A stretch of 64,000 bases of DNA. Source: Smallanthus sonchifolius. Lineage: Eukaryota; Streptophyta; Magnoliopsida; Asterales; Asteraceae. The notes under the pieces were generated by a model. That model saw nothing but the letters and a program-made list of their open reading frames with translations. It was not told the origin of the DNA and did no database searches. Shown piece after piece: positions 25,292 through 36,411 of this stretch. The number at the start of each line of letters is the position of its first letter. Positions within the stretch are counted from its first letter, which is position 1. The stretch covers positions 27,926,779 through 27,990,778 of the forward strand of contig CM042034.1 in NCBI GenBank assembly GCA_023525975.1. Reading direction: 5' to 3'. The position numbers were made by a program, and so were the translations under genes.

Positions 25292-26415
25292 CTTGGAGAT
25301 AGTAGCGTTGCAACTGGCTCTCTGTTGTTTGTCATGTTTAATGCCTCAAAAGTCAAAAGTGTTACTGTTGCCATTTTCAATAACAAGAAAAGAGATTGTA
25401 ATGATCTTCAATTAAGCCATGAGAATTCGATATTTCTATCAATGTAACAATAGCCATTCACAATCACAGTGACAAACAATAGTTAAGATTTCCATTTATG
25501 CCACATATACCCAACCGTTTTTTTCATTGCTGGATTAATTTGCAGCCATGTTCGAGTTTTTGGTAAGTGCAGTTCCATTCCTCACTTGATCAAAACATAA
25601 GTCAACCTCTTCATTTGTACATTAATAGGGATCCTGCCACTTTAACTTGTTTTTGACCAACATTTATGTCATCAATACCCTCACGAGTCACACATATTTT
25701 TTCTCAGTTGCAGGGTTTGAGACATTTAGTCCACTCTTAGTCACATGTGGGTGATCTAATGAACCAAATTGAATCTTGATGCTAGACCTCACAATTTTGA
25801 CAGGGAAGTTCAATGCAAGATGATTTATAACAAAAGCTTTTGGAACTTCCAATTGTATTTGTTTGCCATCTTTACCCAACTTCTTTCCAACATCAACAAG
25901 ATCCAAACGAACTGAACTATTGTTAATTTTCTATTTCATTTTCACTGTTAATATCATATTCATGGCTCCATGCTATGTTTTTATATAAAACATCCTTTTC
26001 ATGTGTCTTATTATCCTTGAAAAGATCTCTTGAAACCATATCATCTTGTATAATCTCATGTTCAAACTCGCACCAACTATTGGAAATTTTCTTGAATTGA
26101 ATCTTCATTTTTATTGATTGTTGGTCTAATTGAACTGAATCAATCCGTCGTCGCGAATTATTGATTATCGCCGGAAGAGTGTCCGATAAGAATCGAATGG
26201 CTCTGATACCATTGTTACGATACAAATGGTTAATCAAGCCTATGATCGATAAGAGAAGAAGAAAGTCACAGAGAGGAAGAAGACATAGTCTCAAATCATT
26301 GATGGATTACTTTCATTTATCATTACACGTTAAGTACAGAGTTCATGTGTTACAAAGATACCCTTGAACTATTATACAATTACAGTTTAGTTCCTCTACT
26401 ATTATAACCCTAACA

Positions 26416-28916
26416 GTGTGTTGTGCAAATTAGTTCGTTGCACTTTTATTATAGAAACTTACCTGAAAAAGATGCATGGAAATAGGTGGAGATGCTCAGT
26501 AATTTTTATAATTATCGGTCTTGATTCGTTTTATTTAGGGGTGTTCATAAACCGTTAAAACTGATTGTATTGTTCGCAGCAAGTCAACCAGTTTGAGATC
26601 CAAATGGTTAAGTTCATGGTTTGGTCTTGGCTGTTTAAGGGTTTGGTTTAGTTGTAACTTGTAACCAACCATGTCAACCGAACCGACCGTTTGATATTTT
26701 ATTATTTATATATATATATATATATAATTTTTATATTTTTAGAATATGTACTTATGTTTATGTATATGGACTATAATTTTGAAACACCTTTATCATTTTA
26801 AAATTTTTAGTGAAATTAATGATTTAGAAAATAAAACAAAAGTCTATTTAAATCGTTAAAGCTAAATCACCAAGCTAATCAGACATGGTTCACTTGACCC
26901 ACCGGCCACCAAGCCTAGCCAACATGATTGTCCTTTCTCTAGTTAGTTAGTTGTTCGGTCTAGAATTTTTTTCAGAATATATCGAATTGATATGCGAACT
27001 CCAAGCTTCTAATAGTTTTATTGCAAAAAAAAAAACTATAAATACATAATTTGGGATTTAGCCACTTATATTCATGTAATTATGTTGACTAAGATAGAGC
27101 CATAAACTTTAATTAAGAAAGTTTAGGTTATGTTAAGTATTATTGGTTATTAGGTTATGAAAAATGAGATTGTGGACTAAAACAAAAAAATATGTACAAA
27201 TACTAGTACTTACATTTATAAAATTATATTTAACTTTTACTAGTTTTTCTATTATTTTCACAAGATTTGAAATTATAATTTAATTTATTAAAAGATCTCG
27301 AATAGGACTTATTAAAAATATCATGTCCTAATATCAAACCTTTTATTGATATAACCGATAACCTGCGATTCAAAATAAGGACACGTTTAATATAAATATA
27401 GAACATATAATGTATTCTAACTCCTTTAATTACTAACTAGTTTTATACCCGTTCGATCCGGATTTTCTAAATTAATAAACTTAAAATTTACCCAAATTGT
27501 TCACAAAAAGAAGTTACTAAGTGACTCAAAATTAACAAAGGTAATTTCAAAGTAACAAACCACAATACCATTACATGAAAAGATATATTTTTAGTAGCAA
27601 ACAAACCAGTAAATGAGATTTTGAGAAGGGGGGGGAGGATATTGAAACATGATATAACCACCCAATCCAATTCATTTGGTCTAGGGACTGAAGTACAGAA
27701 GGTCAAAATCAAGCATAGTTGACCTATAGTGTTAGCTTATTATACTTTTAATTTAGCTTTTGAGAATGCTCTTGTTTTAAATTTTGTTGACATGTTTCTA
27801 CTTTGTGTGGTTTCATGTTTTGTTTTTATTTTTTATATTATCTATTTATTATGCAAATTAAAAATAGTTTGACTCCTATTGTATTTGCCAAATCAAACAG
27901 TTATATGGTATCCTTTTTATTTATCTAAATATTTAGTCATAAGGTAAAGACAAACAAAAAATATAAAAAAAAGGAACTTACAACACTTCTTAAATGATTT
28001 GCTGAATTAGGAACATTACAATATCTATTCTTAAAGGTTTAGTAAAACCATTTCTCACATCATCTTTTGTTACTGTAGACTCAATGAAAATAGGCCTTGC
28101 TGCCAATGGAAACTAATAAATAATAATAAATGTAAACATATGATAAACACCTAAAGATTTCTGTTTTGACTTTTAAAGTCAAATTAATTACCTCTTTATA
28201 TCAAACTGATTTGAATTTCTGGGTTTCTTTGAAAAGGTTAAATTAATATTACATGATGCAAAAGTATAGTACAATATAATGTGTTTTGAAGTCAGAAACA
28301 GCAATGACAAGTCTAACATGAATCTTTGTTGTACCTGAACAAATCATACAAAGAAACTTTGAAACAAAAAATGAAAATTTCAATGTTATTTTCATGGTTA
28401 ATTTCTGTAAAAAGAAGATAGTACAATTCTGACGAAGACCTTTCCTGGTATTTTGGAGTTGAAAATGGCCATGCTGCTAAAGATAATTCATTTCTAGATT
28501 AATTAGAAATTATATATATATATATATTCATACCACTTATAAACAAAAAAGTTTCAGAAGTTAAAGATAAATTTGGTATATAAAATAAGTGATTTATCCG
28601 AACCAAGAAAATGGTTAAGAGTGAAAGTGTTTTTAGTGAATTGGTATTCCATGGGCATCTTTCTTATTTTGTGTAATCACAACAAGACCATGATTACTAT
28701 TTATATGCAAAATAAGCTTTGCAAACAAAATATAACGCATTCAATAATATTTATGGAAAACATTTTAATGAATATTAAACGCATGCAGTAGTTGATATTT
28801 ATTTCTCTAGTAAGCGTTTTCATGTGTTGAGGAATCCTTATTTATTTCAATGCATTGTAAGAGAGGTTAAATTGTTTATGTGAAAGAGTGAGTGAGTTTT
28901 TTTTTATACCTTAACT
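26416..28916. other. Non-coding AT-rich interval with a possible Helitron end
   Basis: No exon or RNA gene was found. At 26538 a hAT-like AGGGGTGTTCATAAACCG begins but its partner end was not found. At 27437 ACTAGTTTTATACCCGTTCG reads on the minus strand as CGAACGGGTATAAAACTAGT, a plausible Helitron 3' end without a located 5' end. (AT)n runs lie at 26708-26726 and 28510-28527. Confidence 0.4.
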
Positions 28917-29732
28917 ATGTTAAAATCTCGTGTATCACGGGTTGATAAAATATAATATTATATACTTAGTAATAAAAAGTTTAATTTAAAATTTAAAATT
29001 GTTATCTAAATATAAAGGGGTTAAAGTTATTATAAGTATAATATTATACTAATACTTATTGAGAAGTGTCGGTGGCACTTCTCCCCCCTCATATTTTATG
29101 AATTAGCAAAACTTATCCTTAACTTTATAAAATATCATTTTAACCCTCTCGGATTTTTAAAGTTTTGAGTTTACCCCTCGTAGTATATAGAATCTGGCTT
29201 TTACTAAATAACGATCAGTCATTAATTATTTTTTTGTCTTGACGTCCCGGTATAACTTTCGTTAAAAATAGAGTTGTATTCTAAATATGATACTTTTTGG
29301 TACCGTGAAGAATGAGACCGACACCGACTGAAAAACATTGGTAGTATTATATAACTGTCTTTTATCTATGTTTCGATATCCACAACCGAGTCGCCGTAAC
29401 TTTATACGTTTCTTTTATGTACTTAACCACGTTTTCTTTTTGTATTTAGCCACATTATTGTCACCGGCTCAATCGTTCAAGTTCCGCCTCCCGCCGCGGA
29501 GCGCGGGGCTAATTTTGTCGTTTATACTTAGTAGTTACTACTTATTAATTAAGGTTAGTTTTTTTATTTTATATAAAAGAAAAAAAAGTTACTGTTATTA
29601 TGACATGAGATGGGAAGAATATAATGTTTTATTATTAAATTGGAAAATAAACTTTACTTCTTCATGTATTTCTAATTAAATGATAAATACACTAAATTTT
29701 AACATGATGGAAATAAAAATGACATCATAATA

Positions 29733-29779
<47 letters not shown>

Positions 29780-29970
29780 GTCAAAACTCCAAATTTTAAT
29801 AAAAGATAGGTTTCAAATTATTTTATATAATGAAATGGTATAGTAGGAGACAAAAGGTCTCTGAGAATAGTAAATGGGTATAAGTGATTTTTTGGTAGGA
29901 AAAATAGGTGAGAATGCATCACAAATTGACAAGTGTCCCCTCAAAGTATTCTTTTATTAGATAGTAAAGA
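28917..29970 (-). mobile_element. Family 1 Helitron relative with a nested family 2 segment
   Basis: The minus strand starts TCTTTACTATCTAATAAAAG after A, near 29970. It ends with the CCCGTGATACACGAG hairpin and ACATAG|T near 28917, where the last bases have decayed from CTAG. Inside, 29041-29520 is a plus-strand family 2 segment (GGTACCGTGAAGAATGAGAC...CGCCGCGGAGCGCGGGGC), so one Helitron has entered another. An (AAT)n microsatellite at about 29722-29779 lies inside too. A 113-codon frame across it is not a gene. Confidence 0.6.
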
Positions 29971-30609
29971 TGACATGTACGTATATAATGTTTAAAATTG
30001 ACAACTTTATACAACGGTTCTTTTTATTTCATTTGAACAAAGTGTCAGAAATGAAGGAGGTGTGTATCTAGATGTGCGGAGTTCATCTTTTCACATACAC
30101 ACACATCATCTTTACTCACCCCCCCCCCCGACACACACTCCCTCATCACATTAGATTTTTTCCATCCCTTCTCAATCCATCCATAAATGAAATCGCAAGT
30201 AAAACCTTTATTTTCTATCGTAAACTATAAGGAGTCCTTGTGCATTCACGATCTGATACCTAACAGATAATATCGATACCGTTATCGGTATTATTGGAAC
30301 CCAAGTTACTATTTTTTATTGTTTTCGATCGATGTAAAAGTGTAAAACATATGTAGTTTTTTAGTTTTATTTTTATCTCTTTTCCTTTTTAACTTTTACG
30401 TCGGTATTTATTTTTTATGGTTTTTTTTGTTAGTGAAGATTTCAAACTATTTTATATTTTCGTTAACGATTTTTTTTATTAGTTTTCATTTATACAACGT
30501 GCTTTCCGAAGATATAGCTGCTAGATGTTTTTTTGTCAATGTTTTTATGTGCGAAACTGAGCCGACTTGACGCGTGCCTCACCGCAACGCGAGGGGTGCC
30601 ACCCTCTAG
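29971..30609 (+). mobile_element. Helitron-like 3' end with CCGCAACGCGAGG hairpin
   Basis: It ends GCCTCACCGCAACGCGAGG, GGTGCCACCCTCTAG before T. The CCTC/GAGG stem followed by CTAG|T matches the ends at 5539 and 47351. The 5' end was not found, so the start given is only a limit. A C-run at 30119-30129 and poly-T tracts are the only other features. Confidence 0.4.
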
Positions 30610-30714
30610 TTTCTGTGTAATGGTTAACCGATATAATGATAGTTAGAAATAGAATGGATGAACTATTATATAATCAAGTAAAAGTTACAAGTTTTTATAG
30701 TGTTGTGACGCAGT

Positions 30715-32262
30715 AAATTCATTTGGGGTCGTGGGAAAAAATCTCTGAGCCAAGAAGATTGGGTGGGCTTGGAGTTGGGAGCTTACACACTGTGAACCAA
30801 GCTTTGCTCACTAAATGGATATGGAAAGCATTATAAGATCTAAATAGCCTATGGGTTTCATGTATTAAAGCAATTCATAACAAGTCCTTCGAGTCCAATG
30901 AGGAGCTAAACATAAAGAACAATGTTGACTACTAGACCAATATCATCTCTGCACATAAAGAAATAGGAAGGATGGGGCCGGAATTAATCAACCAAATCCG
31001 AAAACAGATTGGGAATGACTGCAGTTCGTCATTCTTGAGATGGTTTGGGCTGGGTGATTTCAAATCACTTTTCCCCTCACTTGTAAAATATTGAAAGAAA
31101 GAAACCATGCTCGATTGCGGAAAAAGTTAGCAAGAATGGGGATGGGACTTTGGAATTTAAATGGGAATGGTTGAACAAAAAAGAAGCGAATAGAAGGGCA
31201 GACGAGATCTATGACCTAGAAGAAATGATAAGATCATACAACTTCATAGATGGGAGGGGATAAATGGACTTGGCAGGGTGATACAAGCGGTGTTTTTACA
31301 ACAAAATCCTGCAGAAAATGGCTAGATGATAAGTCGTTATCAAAACCAAATATGGATGTGGTATGGAGTAAATTGGTTCCATTGAATGTATGATGCTTCA
31401 TTTGGTGATTGGCACATTATAGACTTCCCATGACTACATCCCTGGTCGCACGAGGGGTTCCAATTAACTCTTCATTTTGCGCACTATGTCTATAAGAACA
31501 AGAAACGGAAGATCACACATTCATCCGATGCCCGGTTGCTTTAGAGGCACTACGCAGGATCAAGTGGTGGTCTGGGGTAAAGATTTCTTCTCACTCATCT
31601 GTTAATGAACTTCTTTTTTTTTAACAACAAAAATTATATTAAAGGAAAAGGGTTAGAAAAATCTAACCAAACATCTACAAAATTGCATCAAAAGAAGTGG
31701 ATTTTTTAACCACTCGGTCCAAGATAAACTGATTTTATTGTTCCGACTAACTATCCACAAAAAAAAGTAATGAGAAATCAAATAAAAAGTAAGATCCGAC
31801 TTCAAATCATTAGTCTTGAAAATAATTTCATTCCGCGTCTTCCAAATCACTAGGAACTTCTTAGTAGTCTAAAAAAACTTCTTAGTAGTCTAAAAAAACT
31901 CGACAAGAACAAAAGAGAAAATGAATAATAGTTGTTTGATTGGTTATTGCACACTATGGAAGACAAGAAACATTTGAGTTTTCTCGAAAACTAGAAAGTC
32001 GATTGAAAGCATGATCGAAGAAATTAAAATTTTGAGTTTAAAATGGAAGGATATAAGGGAAACAAAAACATGTGTAGCTGGGTGAATACACCTCTAACAG
32101 GTAGTGGATAAACTGTGTGAAATAAATGTGTTAAATATAGTTTTTTGGGCATGCCTTAGTGGGTATGAATGTAATTAGGTATTGCTAGTTCTCCACTAAT
32201 TTTTCTATAAGAATTTCTCATTGTTGTCATTCAAAAAAAAAATAATAACAATAATAATAATA
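30715..32262 (+). pseudogene. 5'-truncated LINE retrotransposon remnant
   Basis: The three frames together read fragments of the C-terminal part of a plant L1-type LINE: KISEPRRLGGLGVGSLHTVN, ALLTKWIWK, later LAHYRLPMTTSLVARG, then FCALCL and ETEDHTFIRCPVA, the zf-RVT finger. Then come LWKTRN and IEEIKILSLKWK near the 3' end. Stops and frameshifts abound. It ends in an A-run with AATAAT repeats (32228-32262). It is interrupted by a minus-strand LINE tail at about 31613-31858. Confidence 0.75.
31613..31858 (-). mobile_element. LINE 3' tail inserted into the other LINE
   Basis: A minus-strand fragment reads MIWKTRNEIIFKTNDLKSDL and then a degenerate C-terminus. It ends in a poly-A tail, seen as T's at about 31613-31622. 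A short duplication GAACTTCTT lies at both ends (about 31608 and 31854), as expected for target-primed insertion. Confidence 0.65.
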
Positions 32263-32275
32263 ATTTTAATAACAT
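31792..32275. repeat. Direct repeat, left copy (partner at 35787-36283)
   Basis: This ~485-bp block includes the inner part of the minus-strand LINE tail, the junction, and the plus-strand LINE 3' end with its A/AATAAT tail. It recurs at 35787-36283 at about 93 percent identity by eye. Shared phrases include CATTCCGCGTCTTCCAAATC, TTGAAAGCATGATCGAAGAA and GGTGAATACACCTCTAACAG. Confidence 0.8.
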
Positions 32276-35200
32276 ATAGGGGGTATTTGGGATTCCTTTT
32301 CAAATCTACTTATTACTTATAACTTATAACTTATAACTTTTAACTTATATAAGTTAATAAGTCATAACTAAGTCATCACTTACTTCTTATAATTAATTTC
32401 CACAACCAATTAAGATATATAATTTACCACTTCGGAGAGTACTAACCTTGCCCACGTGGCTGTTCTTCATGTTTTTGTTCCCCGAAGTATGATGAGATGG
32501 ATTGGTCACCGTATCAATTGGAAGTTTACCACTACTCTTCCTCAGTTCAACTATCTCAGTGGCAAACTGCCCTATTTGAGTGGTCATGACTTGTAAGGCT
32601 TTATAACGCACATCATCGGCTTGGTTCTTCTTTTGCAATTCATGTTGGATAGACTTCAAGAGATCCAACACTACACCCTCACTAGTCTGATTGGAGGATC
32701 CAGATGATCCTCCCTGCTCATTCCCTCTTTGGTATCACCTTTGGTTGTTGTTTTGACTGAAATTTTGGTTTTGGGTGGGAATGGTTGTTGGGTTCTTTGA
32801 CCACTACCTTGAAAATTGGGGTTAGCTTGATTTGAGGCATCCCCATAACGAAAGTAGGGATGATTTCTAAGGCCCGGGTGGTATTTGTTGGAGTTCAAAT
32901 CATTGTTCCTACCACCCCCTTGCACATAATTGACATCTTCAAAGGTACCTGTACAAATGGCACCATTATGCCCCAATTCACCACACTGATTACAAACCTC
33001 ATACGGTTGACCCCCAATACCCATGTTGGCAACCTGCTTTTCTATTTTTTCCAACATGTTTGCCTCAGCACTAGGGCTGTCAACTGCTCTAACCACCGAT
33101 TGCCTTGCTCGCCTTGAAGATTGGGCATTCTTCTTTGATGTTATCGCCATCCTCTCCAAGTAATCCCAGTCAACATCTTTATAGTTAGTACCAAAGGTGA
33201 TGTTGGAAATAGAATTTAGGTCTCGGGCGTCACCATCGGTTAAACCTTCATGGAAGGCACTCAACATCTCCCACATTTGCAAACCATGGTGTGGGCAGTT
33301 CTTTATCAACATCTTGAACCGAAGGAAGGCCTCATGAAACAGTTCCCCCGATTGTTGTTGGAAATTCCTGATGTTCTTTCTTGCATCACTAGTTCTTTGA
33401 TTGGTGTAAAACTCATCCAAGAACTGTTGTTGCATGTCACCCCAAGTGTAGATAGAAGGAGAAGGCAGAGAATGAAACCACTGTTGAGCCTTGTCTTCTA
33501 GGGTGAATTGAAACAACACCAATTTCACATCATCAGGTGTGAATCCCTGTCCCCCAATGGTGTTGCATATGGAATCATAGGAACTCAAATGCAAGTATGA
33601 CTCTTTTGTTCCCCGGCCATGATACTTAGGCAAATTCTGAATTACCTGGAAACGCACTTCAAATGACATCCCATGTTGTTGTGGAATAACAAATGGAGAT
33701 GGATTATAAGCAATGGATGGTCTGAAGTGGCTCTCAATCCCTCTAACAGGCCCCTGTCATGCCTCCTTGGAATGCCTCCCGGATTATCAACAGGAGGAAT
33801 TGCATTCCTAGGACCCGGTCTTCTTTGCCTGTTTACAGGCTGCTGTTGTGGTGGGATCGGTGCAAGAATATCATGCAGAGGTGGTTGATGTGGCAACCTT
33901 TGATCAAACTGATGCTCATTCTGCCCTGCAAACCGAACACATGTATCCTGTCTCATGTATACTGGTCTCCTAACCCTCTGTGTCTCCCTTCTGTCATCAT
34001 CATGAGTATCATCTTCATACCCCCCAAACTCGTCATCAAACCCATCTGTCTCATCATCATAATCTAGACCTGAAGTGTATGGATGGAAACCGGGTGGGGT
34101 TGTGGAATGGAATGTGGATGGATTTGTCATAGGTGGTTGTGAAGTTGGTGGTGGGAAGGAATCTGTCACTATCCTCACATATGGTGAAGAATAGTGAGAT
34201 TCGGGTTTGAACTCAAAGGGTTGGCTTACTTGTGGTAAGGGTTGGCCAAAGTTTGGTAATTGTGGAATATGGCTAGTGGATGGGTTGAAATTTCCATATG
34301 TTCTAGGTGGAGGAATAGATGGTTAGAACGTGCCCGAGGTGGCCTGCTATTCTGGTGGTAATGGACTTGCAGGAGGCAAGTCAGATTGCTTCCCATGATC
34401 CGGTTTATTCTCAATGTGAGTTGGAGAAGACACTACCCTGTTAGTTATGTGGAAAACCCTGTTCTGTATGGCAGTCTTCTCAATTTCTGGATCAAAGAGC
34501 AATGGAGATGATTTGTTGGAATATTTTGTATGATGCATACAACTGATAAATCACCTGCACAACACAAACAAGAAAACCCGTGTAACACTGAACAAAACAA
34601 AATAAAATAAGACAAGAAAAGTAAATAAGAATTTTTGATTTTTGGGAGATGTAACAAACAATAACAAATTAACACTAAGCGCACTAACTCCCAGGCAACG
34701 ACGCCATTTTGATCGATGTCGTTTGGTTGGTAAAAAACAATCCTTAAACACCTTAACTAGTAAGGGTAAGTAGAGTATCGTATCCACGAGGAGTATGTGG
34801 AAAGTGTTACTTTGTTATAATATTCAAAGACAGAAAACAATAACAACTGATTTGGATTTGCGTTTTAAAACAATAATGAGAGAAGTAATCCTCTCCGGGG
34901 TTCGGGTATGTGAACACGAGTTACTTCAAGACAATTAGCAAGCATTTACATAGACATAATCATACGGTTCAATTGAATTCAGTGATAATATGAGAACCCG
35001 TTGTAAATAAAACTTATTCTCACACAACCATCAATGATCAACCAACTATAATTCAACCCCCAAGTTGTCCCCGATGTAAAGAAACCCGAGACAATTGAGA
35101 CTTGAACAACAATTCAAAATCAATCAATGAAGTTTAAAGCATTCAATCAATAAATGAAATCATATGGCTTAACATGTCAATCAAGATACAAAACAAAGCT

Positions 35201-35786
35201 AATCATTCAAGAAATTACAAGTATTCACAAACCCAAGACCCAAAAAGGATTATAAGAGATTTAGCTACTCATACTTATAACAATAATCAAAACTAGTGTA
35301 CTAGGACTTACAATCATCAAAGATTAAGAACAATCGACCTAAGGATAGTGGAAATCACCTTCTTGGAGCTCTAGAACGGCTGGAATCGAAGTTAGATCGG
35401 AATCGGGGCTGCTGTGGATTAAAACCCGATTTAGGTTAACTTTTCTGTAAAAACAGATCTCTGCGTGTCGCGAAGATGGCAACCCAGTTCTTCGCGTGGG
35501 GTGAAGAACAAACTAGTCGAGGCGCCTCTGGAGTTACTCGCGTGTCGCGAAGATTAGCAACCAGGTCTTAGCGTGGCGCTAAGATCAGAAACTCAGCAAT
35601 TTTGACTTTTTAACCCTTGTGATTTGCATCCGACTGCTTCGCTTCCATTATCCGCTCATTTATCACATAAAACATGGGAGGTAGACACAACCATAAACAC
35701 ACATAAAACCGAACAAAGACACATACTAAAACAACTAAGACTCGCACAAAACGACATACAAAGTAGGGTTATTAAACCCTACATCA
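32276..35786 (-). mobile_element. Truncated Ty3/gypsy element with PBS and one LTR
   Basis: Downstream of gag on the plus map, 34687-34706 read on the minus strand is TGGCGTCGTTGCCTGGGAGT. This is the primer binding site type of Athila/Tat elements. It is followed by an LTR-like region of about 1 kb (34721-35781) that opens on the minus strand with TGATGTAGGGTTTAATAACC and includes CGTGGATACGATACTCTACT. The pol region and 3' LTR are missing: the sequence ends near 32276, at a MITE-like GGGGTATTTGGGATTCC and a repeated ACTTATA tract (32316-32345). Confidence 0.7.
32393..34178 (-). pseudogene. Ty3/gypsy gag, broken into three frames
   Basis: The minus-strand frames 33642-34178, 32671-33669 and 32393-32671 read in order as the gag of an Athila/Tat-like element. 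The middle frame carries the retrotransposon gag domain (FQFTLEDKAQQWFHSLPS, then FLDEFYTNQRT, then LMQ/EMLSAFHEGL) and one CCHC knuckle, CNQCGELGHNGAIC (C-x2-C-x4-H-x4-C). The first frame is proline-rich with an acidic DDETDGFDDEFGG stretch. Frames change near 33650 and 32671, and no protease, RT or integrase follows, so it cannot move by itself. It packages element RNA in intact relatives. Confidence 0.85.
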
Positions 35787-36283
35787 AAGATCCGTCTTCA
35801 AACCATTAGCCTTGAAAATAACTTCATTCCGCGTCTTCCAAATCACCAGAAACTTCTTAGTAGTCTAAAAAAACTTCTTAGTTGTCTAAAAAAACTCGAT
35901 AGGAACAAAAGAGAAAAGGAATAATAGTTGTTTAATTGGTTATTGCACACTGTGGACAATATGGAAGACAAGAAACATTTGAGTTTTCTCAAAGGCTAGA
36001 AAGTCGATTGAAAGCATGATCGAAGAAATTAAAATTTTGGGTTTAGAATGAAAGGATCTAAGGGGAAACAAAAACATGTATAGCTGGGTGAATACACCTC
36101 TAACAGGTAGTGGATAAACTGAGTGAAATAAATGTGTTAAATATAGATTTTTGGGCGTGCCTTAGTTGGTATGAATGTAATTGGGTATTGCTAGTTATCT
36201 ACTAATTTTTCTATAAGAATTTCTTATTGTTGTCATTCAAAAAAAATAATAATAACAATAATAATAATAATTTTAATAACATA
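35787..36283. repeat. Direct repeat, right copy (partner at 31792-32275)
   Basis: Same content and orientation as the left copy: LINE tail junction and plus-strand LINE 3' end. It has a short extra stretch (TGTGGACAATATGG, around 35952) and scattered substitutions. It ends about 130 bp before the start codon of the DNL zinc-finger gene, so it may form part of that gene's promoter. Confidence 0.8.
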
Positions 36284-36411
36284 TAGATAAATTTGAATCT
36301 CAAGATACTTTACAAATCATATTCGTTGAACCCTAACCACTCTATTTCCCTGTGGAATCTAATTGCTTGCTTCTTGCTGTAATCGATTTCATCATCTTCC
36401 AATCTGCAATT

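Larger units (their letters stand above)
21859..26415 (-). mobile_element. Short non-autonomous LTR retroelement, split by a hAT element
   Basis: The LTRs are 21859-22066 and 26213-26415 (203-208 bp, about 97 percent alike). They open TGTTACGATACAAATGG and close CCCTAACA as read on the plus strand. A 5-bp duplication GTGTG flanks both sides (21854-21858 and 26416-26420). On the minus strand the primer binding site TGGTATCAGAGCC (26199-26211, initiator tRNA-Met type) follows one LTR, and a purine tract GAAGGGGTGGGTAT precedes the other, so the element runs on the minus strand. Without the inserted hAT the interior is only about 1.2 kb and has no recognisable gag or pol. Minus-strand frames at 25923-26294 and 25688-25906 are unidentified. 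It starts 47 bp after the transporter stop codon. Confidence 0.88.

Noticed and set aside
29338..29679. 113-codon frame
   Set aside because: It lies across Helitron family 2 sequence shared with non-coding copies at 700 and 5400.
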